From assembly GCA_965662045.1 (NCBI GenBank), contig CBFIGE010000001.1:62001-126000 (forward strand): a stretch of 64,000 nt of DNA. Reading direction: 5' to 3'. A program made the translations under genes and the position numbers. The first letter of the stretch is position 1; every line of letters begins with the position of its first letter. The notes below the pieces were generated by a model that was not told the DNA's origin, ran no database searches, and saw only the letters and a program-made list of their open reading frames with translations. Below, one piece after another: positions 24,354 through 34,130 of this stretch. This DNA comes from UBA3478 sp965662045. Lineage in GTDB: Bacteria; Bacteroidota; Bacteroidia; Flavobacteriales; Flavobacteriaceae.

Positions 24354-27300
24354 ATGAAAAACACTTTGTACTTAATGCTTTCGCTTGTGCTTTCACTTGG
24401 AATAACTCCCCAAGATTTACAAGCTCAACGAAAGAAAAAAGCAGCAGCACCAGCAAAAGAAGTAAATATTAATGCATTTAAATTTAGAAATGTTGGACCT
24501 GCTTTTCTTTCAGGACGTATAGCAGACATAGCTATTCATCCAGACAATGATAATCATTGGTATGTAGCGGTAGGATCTGCGGGAGTTTGGAAAACCGAAA
24601 ATGCCGGAACCACATGGATTCCATTATTTGACAACCAAAAATCCTATTCTACCGGATGCGTGAGTATCGATCCATCTAATCCCTCAACCATATGGGTTGG
24701 AAGTGGTGAAAATGTAGGTGGACGTCACGTAGGTTACGGAGACGGTATTTACCGCTCAGACGATGATGGTAAATCCTGGAAAAATATGGGATTAAACAAG
24801 TCAGAGCACGTTTCTAAAATCATTGTTCATCCAGATAATTCTAACACCATTTGGGTGGCTGCTCAAGGACCCTTATGGAGTAAAGGAGGGGAAAGAGGAG
24901 TCTACAAAAGTACAGATGGCGGTAACAACTGGAAGCAAGTTCTTGGAAACAACGAATGGACCGGTGCTACAGACCTCTTAATCGACCCTAGAAACCCTCA
25001 AGTTTTATATGCAGCAACATGGGATAGACATAGAACAGTGGCTGCTTATATGGGAGGTGGACCTGGTACCGCCATTTACAAATCAACAGATGGCGGAGAA
25101 AACTGGGCTAAAATTCACAACGGCTTACCACGCTCAAATATGGGAAAAATAGGTTTGGCCATCTCACCTCAAAATCCTGATGTAGTATATGCCGCAATAG
25201 AACTAGACCGCACCAAAGGAGGTGTCTTTCGCTCAGCAAATGCAGGAGGCTCTTGGACCAAAATGTCTAATACCGTATCAGGTGGAACTGGACCTCACTA
25301 TTATCAAGAATTATATGCCTCACCGCATAAGTTCGATAGATTATACCTCATGAATGTGCGTGTATTAACCTCTGAGGATGGGGGTAAAAACTTTACACAA
25401 CTCAAAGAGCGTCAAAAACACTCTGACAATCACGCAATCGCATTTAAAAAAGATGATCCAAATTATTTAATGATTGGAACGGATGCCGGTATTTACGAAT
25501 CCTATGATTTGGCAGAAAATTGGAAATACCACAAGAATCTTCCACTAACACAGTTTTACAAAGTGGCTGTAAACAATGCTAAACCTTTCTATCATATTTT
25601 TGGTGGAACACAGGATAATGGTTCTGCTGGTGGACCGTCCGCTACTGACGAGAGAGAGGGGATTTCAAATAAGCACTGGTATAAGACCTTGGGAGCCGAT
25701 GGACATCAATCGGCAACTGACCCAGAGTTTAACAATATTATTTATGCCGAAACACAACAAGGCGGATTACACCGAGTAGATTTAGTCACTGGAGAACAAG
25801 TTTACGTCCAACCACAAGCTGAAAAAAGTGATCCTCACGAGCGATTTAATTGGGATGCTCCAATACTTGTCTCACCCCACAAAGCCTCAACAATATATTT
25901 CGCTTCTTATCGAGTGTGGAAATCTGAGGATAGAGGAGATAGCTGGACGCCAATATCAGGTGATTTAACACGTAATGAAAATCGTATTGAACTTCCAATT
26001 ATGGGCAGGAAGCAATCTTGGGATAACGCTTGGGATGTAAATGCCATGTCAAATTACAATACCATCACTTCTCTAAGTGAATCTCCTATTCAAAAAGGAC
26101 TGCTCTATGCAGGTACAGATGACGGATTTGTACACGTCAGTGAAAACGACGGTCAAACTTGGACGAAAATTCCAGTTTCTCAATTCGGTTTACCGGGTAG
26201 AAGTTTCGTGAACGACATAAGAGCAGATTTACATGACGCCAATACCGTATACGTCGCTCTAGATAATCACAAAGAAGGTGATTTTAGTCCCTTTTTATAC
26301 AAGAGTACAGACAAAGGAAAAACATGGAAATCAATGAGCTCCAATATTCCAGAAAACACTTTAATCTGGAGAATAGTTCAAGATCACGTCAATCCCGAGT
26401 TAATGTTCTTAGCCACTGAATTTGGTATTTATGTAACCCTTAATGCTGGACAAAAATGGCAGAAAATGAAAGGAACTCCAAACATGAGTTTTAGAGATAT
26501 CACCATACAAAGAGAAGAAAACGATGTTGTTGCCGCCTCTTTTGGGCGAGGATTTTATGTATTAGATGATTACAGTCCTCTAAGGAATATTAACAAAGCT
26601 GCCGAAGCAGATAAAGGAGTGCTATTTGCTCCTAGAACAGCAAAATGGTATGTGCCTAGATCAAATTTAGGAAATACAGGAGCCGACTATTATATCGCTA
26701 AAAACCCAGATTATGGAGCTGTATTTACATATTATTTAAATGACAATTATTCAACCGCCAAACAGGCACGTAAAAAACGAGAAGGTGCGCTGAATAAAGG
26801 CAATAAAGATGTTCCTTTTCCTGGGTATGACGAACTAGACAAGGAAAACAGCGAGAAGCCTGCGATGGTCTATCTTTCGATTAAAGATGAAGAAGGACAT
26901 ATTGTAAAACACATAAAATCTCCCGCTAGAAAAGGAAGCCATCGTATAGCTTGGAACATGAGACACGATAGTGGAACACCAATTAATCCTAACAGCTCTT
27001 CAAGAGGATGGTTTTCTAGAGGACCCATGGTTATTCCAGGTACCTACAAGGCCAGCTTATCAGTTGAAAAAGACGGTGAGTTTACCCCTATTGGAGAAGA
27101 GGTGAGTTTTGATTTGAAACCTATCTATCAGAGTACCCTTCAAGGAATAAGTTATGAGGATTACGAGAGCTATCGAAAAGATTTTACCGAACTTAGAACC
27201 GCTATTGAAATATTAAGTCACAAAGCTGAAAAAGTAGAGACCCATATGAAGGGGCTATACAAAGCAGTAGATCAAACAAATCAAATGCCTTCAGCTTTTA

Positions 27301-27602
27301 AAGCTGAGTTGGTAGCACTTGAAGATAAACTCTCAAGTTTATCCAAGCAAATCGAAGGAAGTCCTTCTAAAAATGAAATTGGAGAGCGAAATCCACCTTC
27401 AATTTCTAACCATTTTAGCGTGGCATTTAGAGGACTATCCACTACCTATGGTCCGACAAAAAATCATACAAATAGTATGAACCTAGCTAAAGAAATGCTA
27501 ACAGATATTCAACCCGAATTGGATTCTTTGATTCAGGAAGTTCAAACGTTTTCTAAAAAATTAGAGGATGCAGGAGCTCCGATGATTTTAGGAAGCTTAT
27601 AA
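24354..27602 (+). CDS. secreted sortilin/VPS10-like beta-propeller protein (BNR repeats)
   Basis: The 1082-residue protein has a signal peptide ending near Ala24, then a basic linker (QRKKKAAAPAK). Two propellers follow, rich in Asp-box (BNR) motifs of the form S-x-D-x-G-x-x-W, for example STDGGNNWK, STDGGENWAK, SEDRGDSWT and STDKGKTWK. A C-terminal region (about 780-1082) has a beta domain and then a coiled-coil-like helix pair ending in SKKLEDAGAP. This architecture matches the sortilin-N-terminal WD40/YVTN/BNR family common in Bacteroidota. No type IX sorting domain is visible. Substrate or partner unknown. Confidence 0.85.
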   Translation: MKNTLYLMLSLVLSLGITPQDLQAQRKKKAAAPAKEVNINAFKFRNVGPAFLSGRIADIAIHPDNDNHWYVAVGSAGVWKTENAGTTWIPLFDNQKSYSTGCVSIDPSNPSTIWVGSGENVGGRHVGYGDGIYRSDDDGKSWKNMGLNKSEHVSKIIVHPDNSNTIWVAAQGPLWSKGGERGVYKSTDGGNNWKQVLGNNEWTGATDLLIDPRNPQVLYAATWDRHRTVAAYMGGGPGTAIYKSTDGGENWAKIHNGLPRSNMGKIGLAISPQNPDVVYAAIELDRTKGGVFRSANAGGSWTKMSNTVSGGTGPHYYQELYASPHKFDRLYLMNVRVLTSEDGGKNFTQLKERQKHSDNHAIAFKKDDPNYLMIGTDAGIYESYDLAENWKYHKNLPLTQFYKVAVNNAKPFYHIFGGTQDNGSAGGPSATDEREGISNKHWYKTLGADGHQSATDPEFNNIIYAETQQGGLHRVDLVTGEQVYVQPQAEKSDPHERFNWDAPILVSPHKASTIYFASYRVWKSEDRGDSWTPISGDLTRNENRIELPIMGRKQSWDNAWDVNAMSNYNTITSLSESPIQKGLLYAGTDDGFVHVSENDGQTWTKIPVSQFGLPGRSFVNDIRADLHDANTVYVALDNHKEGDFSPFLYKSTDKGKTWKSMSSNIPENTLIWRIVQDHVNPELMFLATEFGIYVTLNAGQKWQKMKGTPNMSFRDITIQREENDVVAASFGRGFYVLDDYSPLRNINKAAEADKGVLFAPRTAKWYVPRSNLGNTGADYYIAKNPDYGAVFTYYLNDNYSTAKQARKKREGALNKGNKDVPFPGYDELDKENSEKPAMVYLSIKDEEGHIVKHIKSPARKGSHRIAWNMRHDSGTPINPNSSSRGWFSRGPMVIPGTYKASLSVEKDGEFTPIGEEVSFDLKPIYQSTLQGISYEDYESYRKDFTELRTAIEILSHKAEKVETHMKGLYKAVDQTNQMPSAFKAELVALEDKLSSLSKQIEGSPSKNEIGERNPPSISNHFSVAFRGLSTTYGPTKNHTNSMNLAKEMLTDIQPELDSLIQEVQTFSKKLEDAGAPMILGSL

Positions 27603-27605
27603 ATT

Positions 27606-27636
27606 AAAAAAAGCACCTCAAATGAGGTGCTTTTTT
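27606..27636. terminator. bidirectional intrinsic terminator
   Basis: AAAAGCACCTCA and TGAGGTGCTTTT form a perfect stem between 27607 and 27636, with A and T runs on both sides. It lies between the convergent sortilin-like and aldehyde dehydrogenase genes and should stop both transcripts. Confidence 0.85.
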
Positions 27637-27637
27637 C

Positions 27638-29041
27638 TTAAATCTTAGCAGCAAGTCGAATAAACTTACGAACAGTGCTAAGTTTATTTTTAAAAGGAGG
27701 ATACCGCAAAGGAACATCTATCCAATTGCTGCGATACATTACTGGCTTTTCTCTACTAAAGGTGCTAAAACCAAACTTGCCGTGATAGGTCCCCATTCCG
27801 CTATCGCCGACACCACCAAAAGGGAGGTTCTTTTCTGCAATATGCATGATAGTATCATTTACACAACCTCCACCAAATTGGTAATTCTGAACCAATGATT
27901 TAATTCTTTTTGAATTCTCAGAAAAAATGTAAAAAGCCAAAGGTTTATCATATTTTTTTAAATAAAAGTGCGTCTCCTCGAATCGATCGTAAGAAATTAT
28001 CGGCAAAACTGGTCCAAAAATTTCCTCTTGCATTGCCTTAGAGTTGTAATCCACATCATCAATTATTGTAGGAGCAACAAAACGAGTTTCTTCGTCTAAT
28101 TCTCCACCAATACGGACGTTAGAATCCGCTATAAACGATTTCATGCGAGCCACGTGTCTAGAGTGAATAAGTCGACCATAGTCTGAGCTTTTTTTGGGGT
28201 TTTGTCCATACAGTCGTTCGATTTCATTTGACATATGAAAAATAAGGTCTTCTTTAATAGTTGAATCAACCAAAACGTAATCTGGAGCGATACAGGTTTG
28301 ACCTGCGTTCATATACTTACCCCAAACAATGCGTTTGGCCGCAAGTTTTACTTTAGCCGTATCATCAACAATACAAGGTGATTTTCCTCCAAGTTCAAGT
28401 GTGCAAGGAGTCAATTTCTCTGCAGCAGCCTTGGCTACAATTTTACCAATTTGCGTACTACCTGTAAAGAAAATATGATCCCATTTTAATTCAAGGAGTG
28501 CTTTAGCCGTTTCAGCTCCACCTAAAACCACATGAAAATAGGCTTCATCAAAATGAGTGTTGATTAATCTCGCCAATAATTCTGAGGTCTTTATACTAAA
28601 TTCACTGGGCTTCAATACTACCGTATTACCTGCGGCTAAGGCAGCCAAAGCTGGGGCAATTGCCAATTGAAAAGGATAATTCCAAGGAGAAAGTTGAAGT
28701 GAAAGGCCATAGGGTTCTGGCTGAATTACTCCAAAGGCAGGGGCAGATAAAAGACCCGTTTTTACCTTTCTGGGCTTAGACCATTTTTTAAGCTGTTTTA
28801 TGGCTGTATTTAGCTCCTCTATAACAAAGGAAAACTCAGCGGTATAGGCTTCAAAATTGGGCTTATGTAAATCAAATTTTAAGGCCTCGAGCACTTCGTT
28901 TTCGTGTGTTTGTAAAACTTGCCTTAGTTTTTTTAATTGTGTGATCCGAAAAGAACAATCCAAAGTTTTGGAGGTAGCAAAAAAATCAGCTTGCTTTTTT
29001 CTCAATTCTAGATACATATTCTTTTCAGACATTGCAGGCAT
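27638..29041 (-). CDS. aldehyde dehydrogenase, class-3/fatty-aldehyde type
   Basis: The 467-residue enzyme has all ALDH residues: Asn121 in SPWNYPF, the general base Glu216 in LELGGKSP and the nucleophile Cys250 in NAGQTC. Length about 465 and the C-terminal SFSREKPVMYRS segment match class-3 ALDHs that oxidise long-chain or aromatic aldehydes with NAD(P). The hydrophobic C-terminus, if membrane-facing, would favour fatty aldehydes. It follows a yceI gene by 7 bases. Confidence 0.92.
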   Translation of the reverse strand: MPAMSEKNMYLELRKKQADFFATSKTLDCSFRITQLKKLRQVLQTHENEVLEALKFDLHKPNFEAYTAEFSFVIEELNTAIKQLKKWSKPRKVKTGLLSAPAFGVIQPEPYGLSLQLSPWNYPFQLAIAPALAALAAGNTVVLKPSEFSIKTSELLARLINTHFDEAYFHVVLGGAETAKALLELKWDHIFFTGSTQIGKIVAKAAAEKLTPCTLELGGKSPCIVDDTAKVKLAAKRIVWGKYMNAGQTCIAPDYVLVDSTIKEDLIFHMSNEIERLYGQNPKKSSDYGRLIHSRHVARMKSFIADSNVRIGGELDEETRFVAPTIIDDVDYNSKAMQEEIFGPVLPIISYDRFEETHFYLKKYDKPLAFYIFSENSKRIKSLVQNYQFGGGCVNDTIMHIAEKNLPFGGVGDSGMGTYHGKFGFSTFSREKPVMYRSNWIDVPLRYPPFKNKLSTVRKFIRLAAKI

Positions 29042-29048
29042 AAAGATC

Positions 29049-29609
29049 CTAAAAATTTAAATTCACTTGAACAGCAATATCATCATAAATCAGCTTATCC
29101 CCAAGATTTTCAAAAAATGAACCCGATCTAAAACGAACATCATAGACAGAACGGTCAAAAACCATTTGAGCCGTGGCCATAGTAGCCGTTACCTCTGAAA
29201 ATTCCACCTGAACTGGAGCCGTTTTTCCTTTAATTGTCAAATCTCCTTGTAAAATCTGCACTTCATTAGTATCAGACACCACAGCATTTAAAATTAAGAA
29301 AGCTTCTTGATTTGCTTCAACCGAAAAGAAATCGTCTGAACGAAGATGACCTTCAAGTCTAGTTTTACCAACTCCTGACAGGTCTTGAACATCTAAAGAG
29401 GTCATATCAACAATGAATGAACCTCCCTGAATTTTTGTGCCCTCTAATTTCAGGGCTCCTGATTTAAAGGATAGTCCTCCATAGTGGGATTTCGATGATC
29501 GCTCCTTGCCCTCCCATCTGAGTTTACTTGTTTCTAAATTGATAATTTTCTCTTGAGAATAACCAACTGAACAGGCTATTACAGCGAATATCAAAAATAA
29601 ATTTTTCAT
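29049..29609 (-). CDS. YceI-family periplasmic lipid-binding protein
   Basis: The 186-residue protein has a signal peptide (IFAVIACSVGYSQ) and a YceI lipocalin-like barrel: LRWEGKERSSKSHYGGLSF, the LEGHLRSDDFF loop and GDLTIKGKTAPVQV. Family members bind polyprenyl chains such as octaprenyl or ubiquinone-like molecules in the barrel. It is the fifth gene of a minus-strand run that also includes a second, divergent YceI and a Rieske protein, and it precedes the aldehyde dehydrogenase gene. Confidence 0.88.
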   Translation of the reverse strand: MKNLFLIFAVIACSVGYSQEKIINLETSKLRWEGKERSSKSHYGGLSFKSGALKLEGTKIQGGSFIVDMTSLDVQDLSGVGKTRLEGHLRSDDFFSVEANQEAFLILNAVVSDTNEVQILQGDLTIKGKTAPVQVEFSEVTATMATAQMVFDRSVYDVRFRSGSFFENLGDKLIYDDIAVQVNLNF

Positions 29610-29668
29610 GCTTTTTAACCCAAAGATAAGGGTTTCAGCAATCTTTAACTAGGCAAAGGAGAATAGCT

Positions 29669-30148
29669 TCAGGCAGCAATTTCTCTTTCAAGAGCGATGT
29701 AGTGACTCAACTCGTTGTTTTGATCAAAAAGAGGGACAATTTTAACCTCACAAATATAGGCCTGACCTGTTTTTTTATGATTGGTGATTCTGGTAGTAAA
29801 TACTTCTTTAGATGCCAATAAGTTTCTGAACGACTTTCGTTCTGCGACCTTGGTATTCTGGCCGTGAAGCATATTGGGTTTCTTTCCAATCACATCGTGA
29901 GAATGATACCCAGTCATATCAGAAAAACCTTGATCTACCCAAAGAAGTTTATATGATGTGTCTGTCAATACAAAGGCTTGGTAATCTTCAAAATTTAAAA
30001 CTGAAGAATCGTATTGATCAGACCAATTAAAGGCTTTCGAAAAACGGTTAAACTGTTGATCGATATAATTTCCTCTACTCTTTTCAAGTAGATTATGATA
30101 AGATTCTAAATAGAAGTCTCCACTAAGTAAAGGCAATTTATTCATCAC
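29669..30148 (-). CDS. stand-alone PAS-domain protein
   Basis: The 159-residue protein has an N-terminal helical segment and one PAS domain (about 55-157): AFVLTDTSYKLLWVDQGF, MTGYHSHDVIGKKPNML and ENEL-like C-terminal strands ending in HYIALERE. The segment KPNMLHGQNT is at the place of the LOV photoactive NCRFLQG motif but lacks Cys, so a LOV photocycle is not expected. There is no kinase, GGDEF or HTH output. Haem, flavin or no ligand are all possible. It sits between two yceI genes. Confidence 0.85.
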   Translation of the reverse strand: MMNKLPLLSGDFYLESYHNLLEKSRGNYIDQQFNRFSKAFNWSDQYDSSVLNFEDYQAFVLTDTSYKLLWVDQGFSDMTGYHSHDVIGKKPNMLHGQNTKVAERKSFRNLLASKEVFTTRITNHKKTGQAYICEVKIVPLFDQNNELSHYIALEREIAA

Positions 30149-30240
30149 AATTATTTTTTGTTACTCAAATTTATTGTAGCACTTCCATTCGTACAAAACT
30201 TGTTTAACTTTTTAGTTTTTTGTAAACCTCTACAAGAGAA

Positions 30241-30783
30241 CTATTTAAAATTTAGCAGAACCGATAATTGAATTTCATCCTTCACTTTTTTCAACAAAAA
30301 TGAAGGTCTGGGAACATCAAAATCACTGAGCTTAAACTCAAAATCACCTTTGATTTGAACCTGCTCAGCATTAGTTTCAATACGAAGAGGGATGATTTTT
30401 TCCACTTTTTTACCGGCTAGCTCTATGTAGCCCGAAAAAGAAATCTCATTTCCGTCAACTACAACAGAACTGCTGTAAAACCTAACATTCGCGTGGATTA
30501 AGGCATTAAGTATTTCTAAAGCATGTGCATCACGGTTAGCATTTTGGCTGTTGAAATCAGTTAAGGCTGCAGTAACTGCAATTTGTTTTGGAATTCTATT
30601 TTCATCTAAAACTAGAATACCTTTTGGTTTCTCATTTGTGCCAGACCAATTATGTGTAAAATGTTCTGCTTCATATGTCAAATAGCTATTAGATTGATCT
30701 AATTGTAATTTTTTTTCATTTTGTCCAAAAACTTGAACAAAACCTAAAAACAAAATCCAATAGGTTAGCGATTGTAGCTTCAT
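30241..30783 (-). CDS. YceI-like exported protein, second copy
   Basis: The 180-residue product has a signal peptide (LFLGFVQVFGQ). It has YceI-type elements: SNSYLTYEAEHFTHNWSG, the Asn/Asp-rich RDAHALEILNA loop and SGYIELAGKKVEKIIPL, ending in strands SVLLNFK. It is clearly different from the YceI at 29049, so not a recent duplicate. It follows the b561-like gene by 4 bases. A role as carrier of an isoprenoid quinone or related lipid for the redox proteins upstream is an inference. Confidence 0.8.
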   Translation of the reverse strand: MKLQSLTYWILFLGFVQVFGQNEKKLQLDQSNSYLTYEAEHFTHNWSGTNEKPKGILVLDENRIPKQIAVTAALTDFNSQNANRDAHALEILNALIHANVRFYSSSVVVDGNEISFSGYIELAGKKVEKIIPLRIETNAEQVQIKGDFEFKLSDFDVPRPSFLLKKVKDEIQLSVLLNFK

Positions 30784-30787
30784 AACT

Positions 30788-31456
30788 TTATTTAAATCTC
30801 AATACAAGAGTGGCAGCAGCATAGGAACCTACTAAAGTATAAGCCGCTGCTTTATGCATATCACGATCACGATTGGAATAGTATTGGGTCGCAATCATGG
30901 CGCTTAGGTGAATTGTAGCAAGCCATTTGTGCATTCTTGCAGAATTCAGTCCTTTAGTTTTATTTAATTGAATAGCGGGCGGAGCAAAAAGTGAAAGTCC
31001 AGCTCCTGTAAAATAAAGAGCTGTAACAGCATTACCCATATCTTTATGTAACTTGTATAGACTATAATCTCCATTATACAATTTTCCGCCTATTATACCC
31101 TGAGCAATCATAGCTGCCAAAGTGGTGTAGCCTATAACTTGATGGGTTTTGAGCATTCCTCTTCTCCATTTCAATTCCCTCAACCGATTTTCTTCTGTAA
31201 GAGGAACAATTCCGGTGATTCTTGCCAAACCATTTTTACCCCATATCAAACGTTGGGTAATTAACATTTTTGAAGGCAGCAATTCTGTTTTTTTATTTTC
31301 GGATTCTAATTCGGCAAATAAATCATCTTCCAAGGAAGTTTGGTTCACTTCTGGGCAATCCAAACATTTAACTTGAGCCGAAACAGGGGTGGCACAAATT
31401 AAATACAGTGCTGAGATAAACAATCCTAGAACTACTGATTTATTCAATTTAGACAT
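30788..31456 (-). CDS. cytochrome b561-like membrane protein with exported CxxC
   Basis: The 222-residue protein has a signal peptide cleaved near Ala27, then CLDC (Cys31, Cys34), a polar linker, and four membrane segments (about 104-124, 139-158, 175-193, 202-219). His105, His137, His176, His183 and His201 lie in or beside these helices, an arrangement like b561/ferric-reductase-type haem b proteins. The exported CxxC could be a redox or metal site. It lies between a Rieske gene (11 bases) and a YceI gene (4 bases). Haem binding is inferred from His placement only. Confidence 0.65.
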   Translation of the reverse strand: MSKLNKSVVLGLFISALYLICATPVSAQVKCLDCPEVNQTSLEDDLFAELESENKKTELLPSKMLITQRLIWGKNGLARITGIVPLTEENRLRELKWRRGMLKTHQVIGYTTLAAMIAQGIIGGKLYNGDYSLYKLHKDMGNAVTALYFTGAGLSLFAPPAIQLNKTKGLNSARMHKWLATIHLSAMIATQYYSNRDRDMHKAAAYTLVGSYAAATLVLRFK

Positions 31457-31467
31457 GAATCAAAAAA

Positions 31468-31959
31468 TTAAGATGTTGTAACGGTCAATGTGGTTCCAGA
31501 AATCGAAGTGCTGTAAGAATTTAAATTTCCTGATGTCGAACCAGAATTACAATTAACCACATTAGCGTTATCTATCCCGTAACTATTTCCGTGATTACCG
31601 CAGGTAAATTTGTTGTTTGCATAAGACCATTGCGTAGAAGTCCCGACATGAGGACAGCAATTATCGAAAGCTAATATTTCATTTGAAGAAATTCTCAATA
31701 GCAATACACCTGCGTCTAATAAATTCTTAAATCCTCCAGAAGTGCCAATTACCGAAAAGTTTGAGTTTGACAGGTCTATAGTTACCGTATTACCGTTGAT
31801 GCTATAACCGTCGTCACCGGTATTACCCTGACCTGGGTCAGGCCCTTCTGGTTCTGAGGAACTATCTGTCGAACAAGCTTCTAAAAAGGATAATCCAAAA
31901 AAAGCAAAAGCAACCGTTGGACAAACTTGGGTTAAGAACGAGCGTCTATTTTTTTTCAT
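31468..31959 (-). CDS. Rieske [2Fe-2S] lipoprotein
   Basis: The ATG at 31957-31959 gives a Tat-like signal (KKNRRSFLTQV) ending in a lipobox (FLEAC, lipid Cys29); an upstream in-frame ATG would only add a non-signal extension. The Rieske motifs are complete: CPH (Cys102, His104) and CGNH (Cys120, His123). The two Cys of a disulfide seen in bc1 Rieske proteins are not clearly present, so a lower-potential Rieske is possible. Folded export through Tat suits a pre-assembled cluster. It heads the redox run with the b561-like and YceI proteins. Confidence 0.88.
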   Translation of the reverse strand: MKKNRRSFLTQVCPTVAFAFFGLSFLEACSTDSSSEPEGPDPGQGNTGDDGYSINGNTVTIDLSNSNFSVIGTSGGFKNLLDAGVLLLRISSNEILAFDNCCPHVGTSTQWSYANNKFTCGNHGNSYGIDNANVVNCNSGSTSGNLNSYSTSISGTTLTVTTS

Positions 31960-32029
31960 AAGGTTTAAAGTTTTTGTTTTAAAGTTAAACAAATAAGTCC
32001 GTAAATATCCTAATTATAGATTTTTAAAT

Positions 32030-33568
32030 TTAATCCCAAATACGTTCTACAGCATATACCTTAAAATCAAGCACCTCTTTATCGGCATTCAAACTGAAGT
32101 CAGAAAAGGGTTCCTCAGGAAAAACCTGAACGGTCAGCGACACCAATCCTCCATCTATAAATAACTCTACCGAGGAATGATCTACTAAAACTTCAATTTT
32201 ATGAACTTTCTCGTTTTGAAGATCTGCTAAAGATGCCTTGATTGGAATAGTAGCGAAAGTATCATCAAAATCTATACGACCTGAATTTGAGCGATCAACC
32301 AGAATCTCTTGTCCGTCAGCCGAAATTAGAAGTGTATTTCCAGAAGTGTTTATCCATTTCATTTCAAAGTCAAGTTCGGTTTCAAATGCAATTCGAGACT
32401 GCATCAGTTCAAAATTCCCATCGTTTTGAAGATTAAATTGCCGAGTATCTTTTTGGTCAAGCGCTACAGGCTGCATTTTAGAGATGGTATCAAGCTTACG
32501 AATAGGAGTATTTACAAGCCTATTACCGTAAAGTGTTTTTCGAAGTGATAGCACCCTTGGAATCGTCATTGAGCTTCTCCATTTTTTCGTCGGTGTTTTA
32601 TTGGCATAATTCCAATTACTCATCCAGCCAATAAAGACTCGGTCATGGTTAGGAACATCATTGTAAGTCACCCCGGCATAATTATCTGGACCCAAGTCTA
32701 TCCACAGACAGTTTTTTTGTTCTGAGCTAAAGGTGTAACCGTCAAATTCGCCTATAAAATACTGAGTTCCGCTACCACCGTTAGGAGCACCAGGGTTGAT
32801 GCTAATAAGCAATACCCAATGGGTTTCACCCTCAACTTCTAAAGGAAAGAGGTCAGGACATTCCCATACCCCGCCATGAGCGCCTTGTTTATGACCAAAT
32901 GAAGAAGCGTATTCCCAATCGATTAAGTTTGTAGAACGATACAGTTGTAAGTGGTCTCCAGCTACCAAACTCATGATCCAGGATGACGACTCTTCATGCC
33001 AAAACACCTTTGGATCTCTAAAGTCTCTAATCTTTTCATCATTTCTGATTACAGGATTCCCCTTGTACATCGTCCAGTTCATACCATGGTCTAGACTGTA
33101 AGCTATACCCTGGGTCTGATGATCATTTGTTCGCAACTTTGCCTTTTTAGGATTGTGATATGTGAATACAGCAATTAGAGGAGGATTGTCTTTGGTTCCC
33201 AGTCCAGAAGTGTTGTTTTCATCGAAAACAGCCGAACCAGAAAATATATAACCGTGCTCATCTGGATATAAGGCTATCGGCTTATTTTCCCAATGTATTA
33301 AGTCTTTTGAAATAGCGTGACCCCAATGCATAGGCCCCCAAACAACATCTTCTGGATAATGCTGATAAAACAAATGATAAACGCCATTTTCATAAAGTAA
33401 TCCGTTGGGGTCATTCATCCAATGACTAGGAGGGCTGAAATGAAATTGAGGCCTATACATTTCTCTGTAAACATCCTGATTCTCAGATTTGTTATTCATA
33501 GCATTTTCCGTATTCATTTGAGCGCACGAAGAAAAAACACTTAGTCCAATTAAAAAAATCGTTTTCAT
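32030..33568 (-). CDS. GH32 lipoprotein, levanase/fructan beta-fructosidase type
   Basis: The 512-residue protein has a lipobox (VFSSC, lipid Cys15). GH32 catalytic residues are all visible: nucleophile Asp53 in WMNDPNG, transition-state Asp185 in FRDPK and acid/base Glu236 in WECPD. A C-terminal beta-sandwich (about 360-512) with VDHSSVELFIDGG follows, as usual. It hydrolyses beta-fructans or sucrose outside the cytoplasm. No SusCD pair or fructokinase is adjacent, so it works alone or with genes elsewhere. Confidence 0.92.
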   Translation of the reverse strand: MKTIFLIGLSVFSSCAQMNTENAMNNKSENQDVYREMYRPQFHFSPPSHWMNDPNGLLYENGVYHLFYQHYPEDVVWGPMHWGHAISKDLIHWENKPIALYPDEHGYIFSGSAVFDENNTSGLGTKDNPPLIAVFTYHNPKKAKLRTNDHQTQGIAYSLDHGMNWTMYKGNPVIRNDEKIRDFRDPKVFWHEESSSWIMSLVAGDHLQLYRSTNLIDWEYASSFGHKQGAHGGVWECPDLFPLEVEGETHWVLLISINPGAPNGGSGTQYFIGEFDGYTFSSEQKNCLWIDLGPDNYAGVTYNDVPNHDRVFIGWMSNWNYANKTPTKKWRSSMTIPRVLSLRKTLYGNRLVNTPIRKLDTISKMQPVALDQKDTRQFNLQNDGNFELMQSRIAFETELDFEMKWINTSGNTLLISADGQEILVDRSNSGRIDFDDTFATIPIKASLADLQNEKVHKIEVLVDHSSVELFIDGGLVSLTVQVFPEEPFSDFSLNADKEVLDFKVYAVERIWD

Positions 33569-33617
33569 AAAAACTGTTTAAATCTTTAATGTTACTGAAT
33601 TTACTTAAATTCGATTA

Positions 33618-34130
33618 ATGCCTATGAAAACAAAAAGTTGCCTCTGTTATCTTCTATTTTTAAGTTTATTTAATTTGAACGCACAACAACAGAAAAGTAT
33701 TGATCAAACGCTAAAGCTATTGAACGACAAAACAGTACCCTATATCAGTGTGGATCAGTTAAATAAAGAACTTAATAACAGTGATATATTGTTACTTGAT
33801 TCAAGAAAAAAAGAAGAGTTTCAAGTAAGCCGAATAAAAGATGCTAAGTTCATTGGAGAACAATTTAACTCAGAAAGTTTAGCACTCGACGATGTTGATA
33901 AAAATAAACCTATAGTCGTTTATTGTTCAATAGGAGTGCGTTCAGAAGATCTTGGAGAAGTACTACTAAAGAAAGGTTTTACCAATGTGAAAAACTTATA
34001 CGGTGGTATTTTTTTATGGAAAAATAAAGGTTTCGAAGTATATAATGAGAATAACCGACAAACAGAAAATGTACATGCTTACAACAGGTTCTGGGGTATG
34101 CTTTTGAAAAGCGGAAAAAAGGTTTACTGA
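33618..34130 (+). CDS. exported rhodanese-domain protein
   Basis: The 170-residue protein has a signal peptide (YLLFLSLFNLNAQ) and one rhodanese domain with the active-site loop CSIGVRS (Cys103) and preceding LLLDSRKKEEF. The loop length suits sulfur transfer. A second ATG at 33624 is equally possible. It overlaps by one base with the TIGR04282-type gene, so the three genes 33618-35471 form an operon. The same trio accompanies arsenosugar loci in other flavobacteria, as far as I recall. Confidence 0.88.
   Translation: MPMKTKSCLCYLLFLSLFNLNAQQQKSIDQTLKLLNDKTVPYISVDQLNKELNNSDILLLDSRKKEEFQVSRIKDAKFIGEQFNSESLALDDVDKNKPIVVYCSIGVRSEDLGEVLLKKGFTNVKNLYGGIFLWKNKGFEVYNENNRQTENVHAYNRFWGMLLKSGKKVY

Noticed and set aside
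29669..30148. LOV photoreceptor
   Set aside because: The PAS sequence at the photoactive position (KPNMLHGQNT) lacks the essential Cys.
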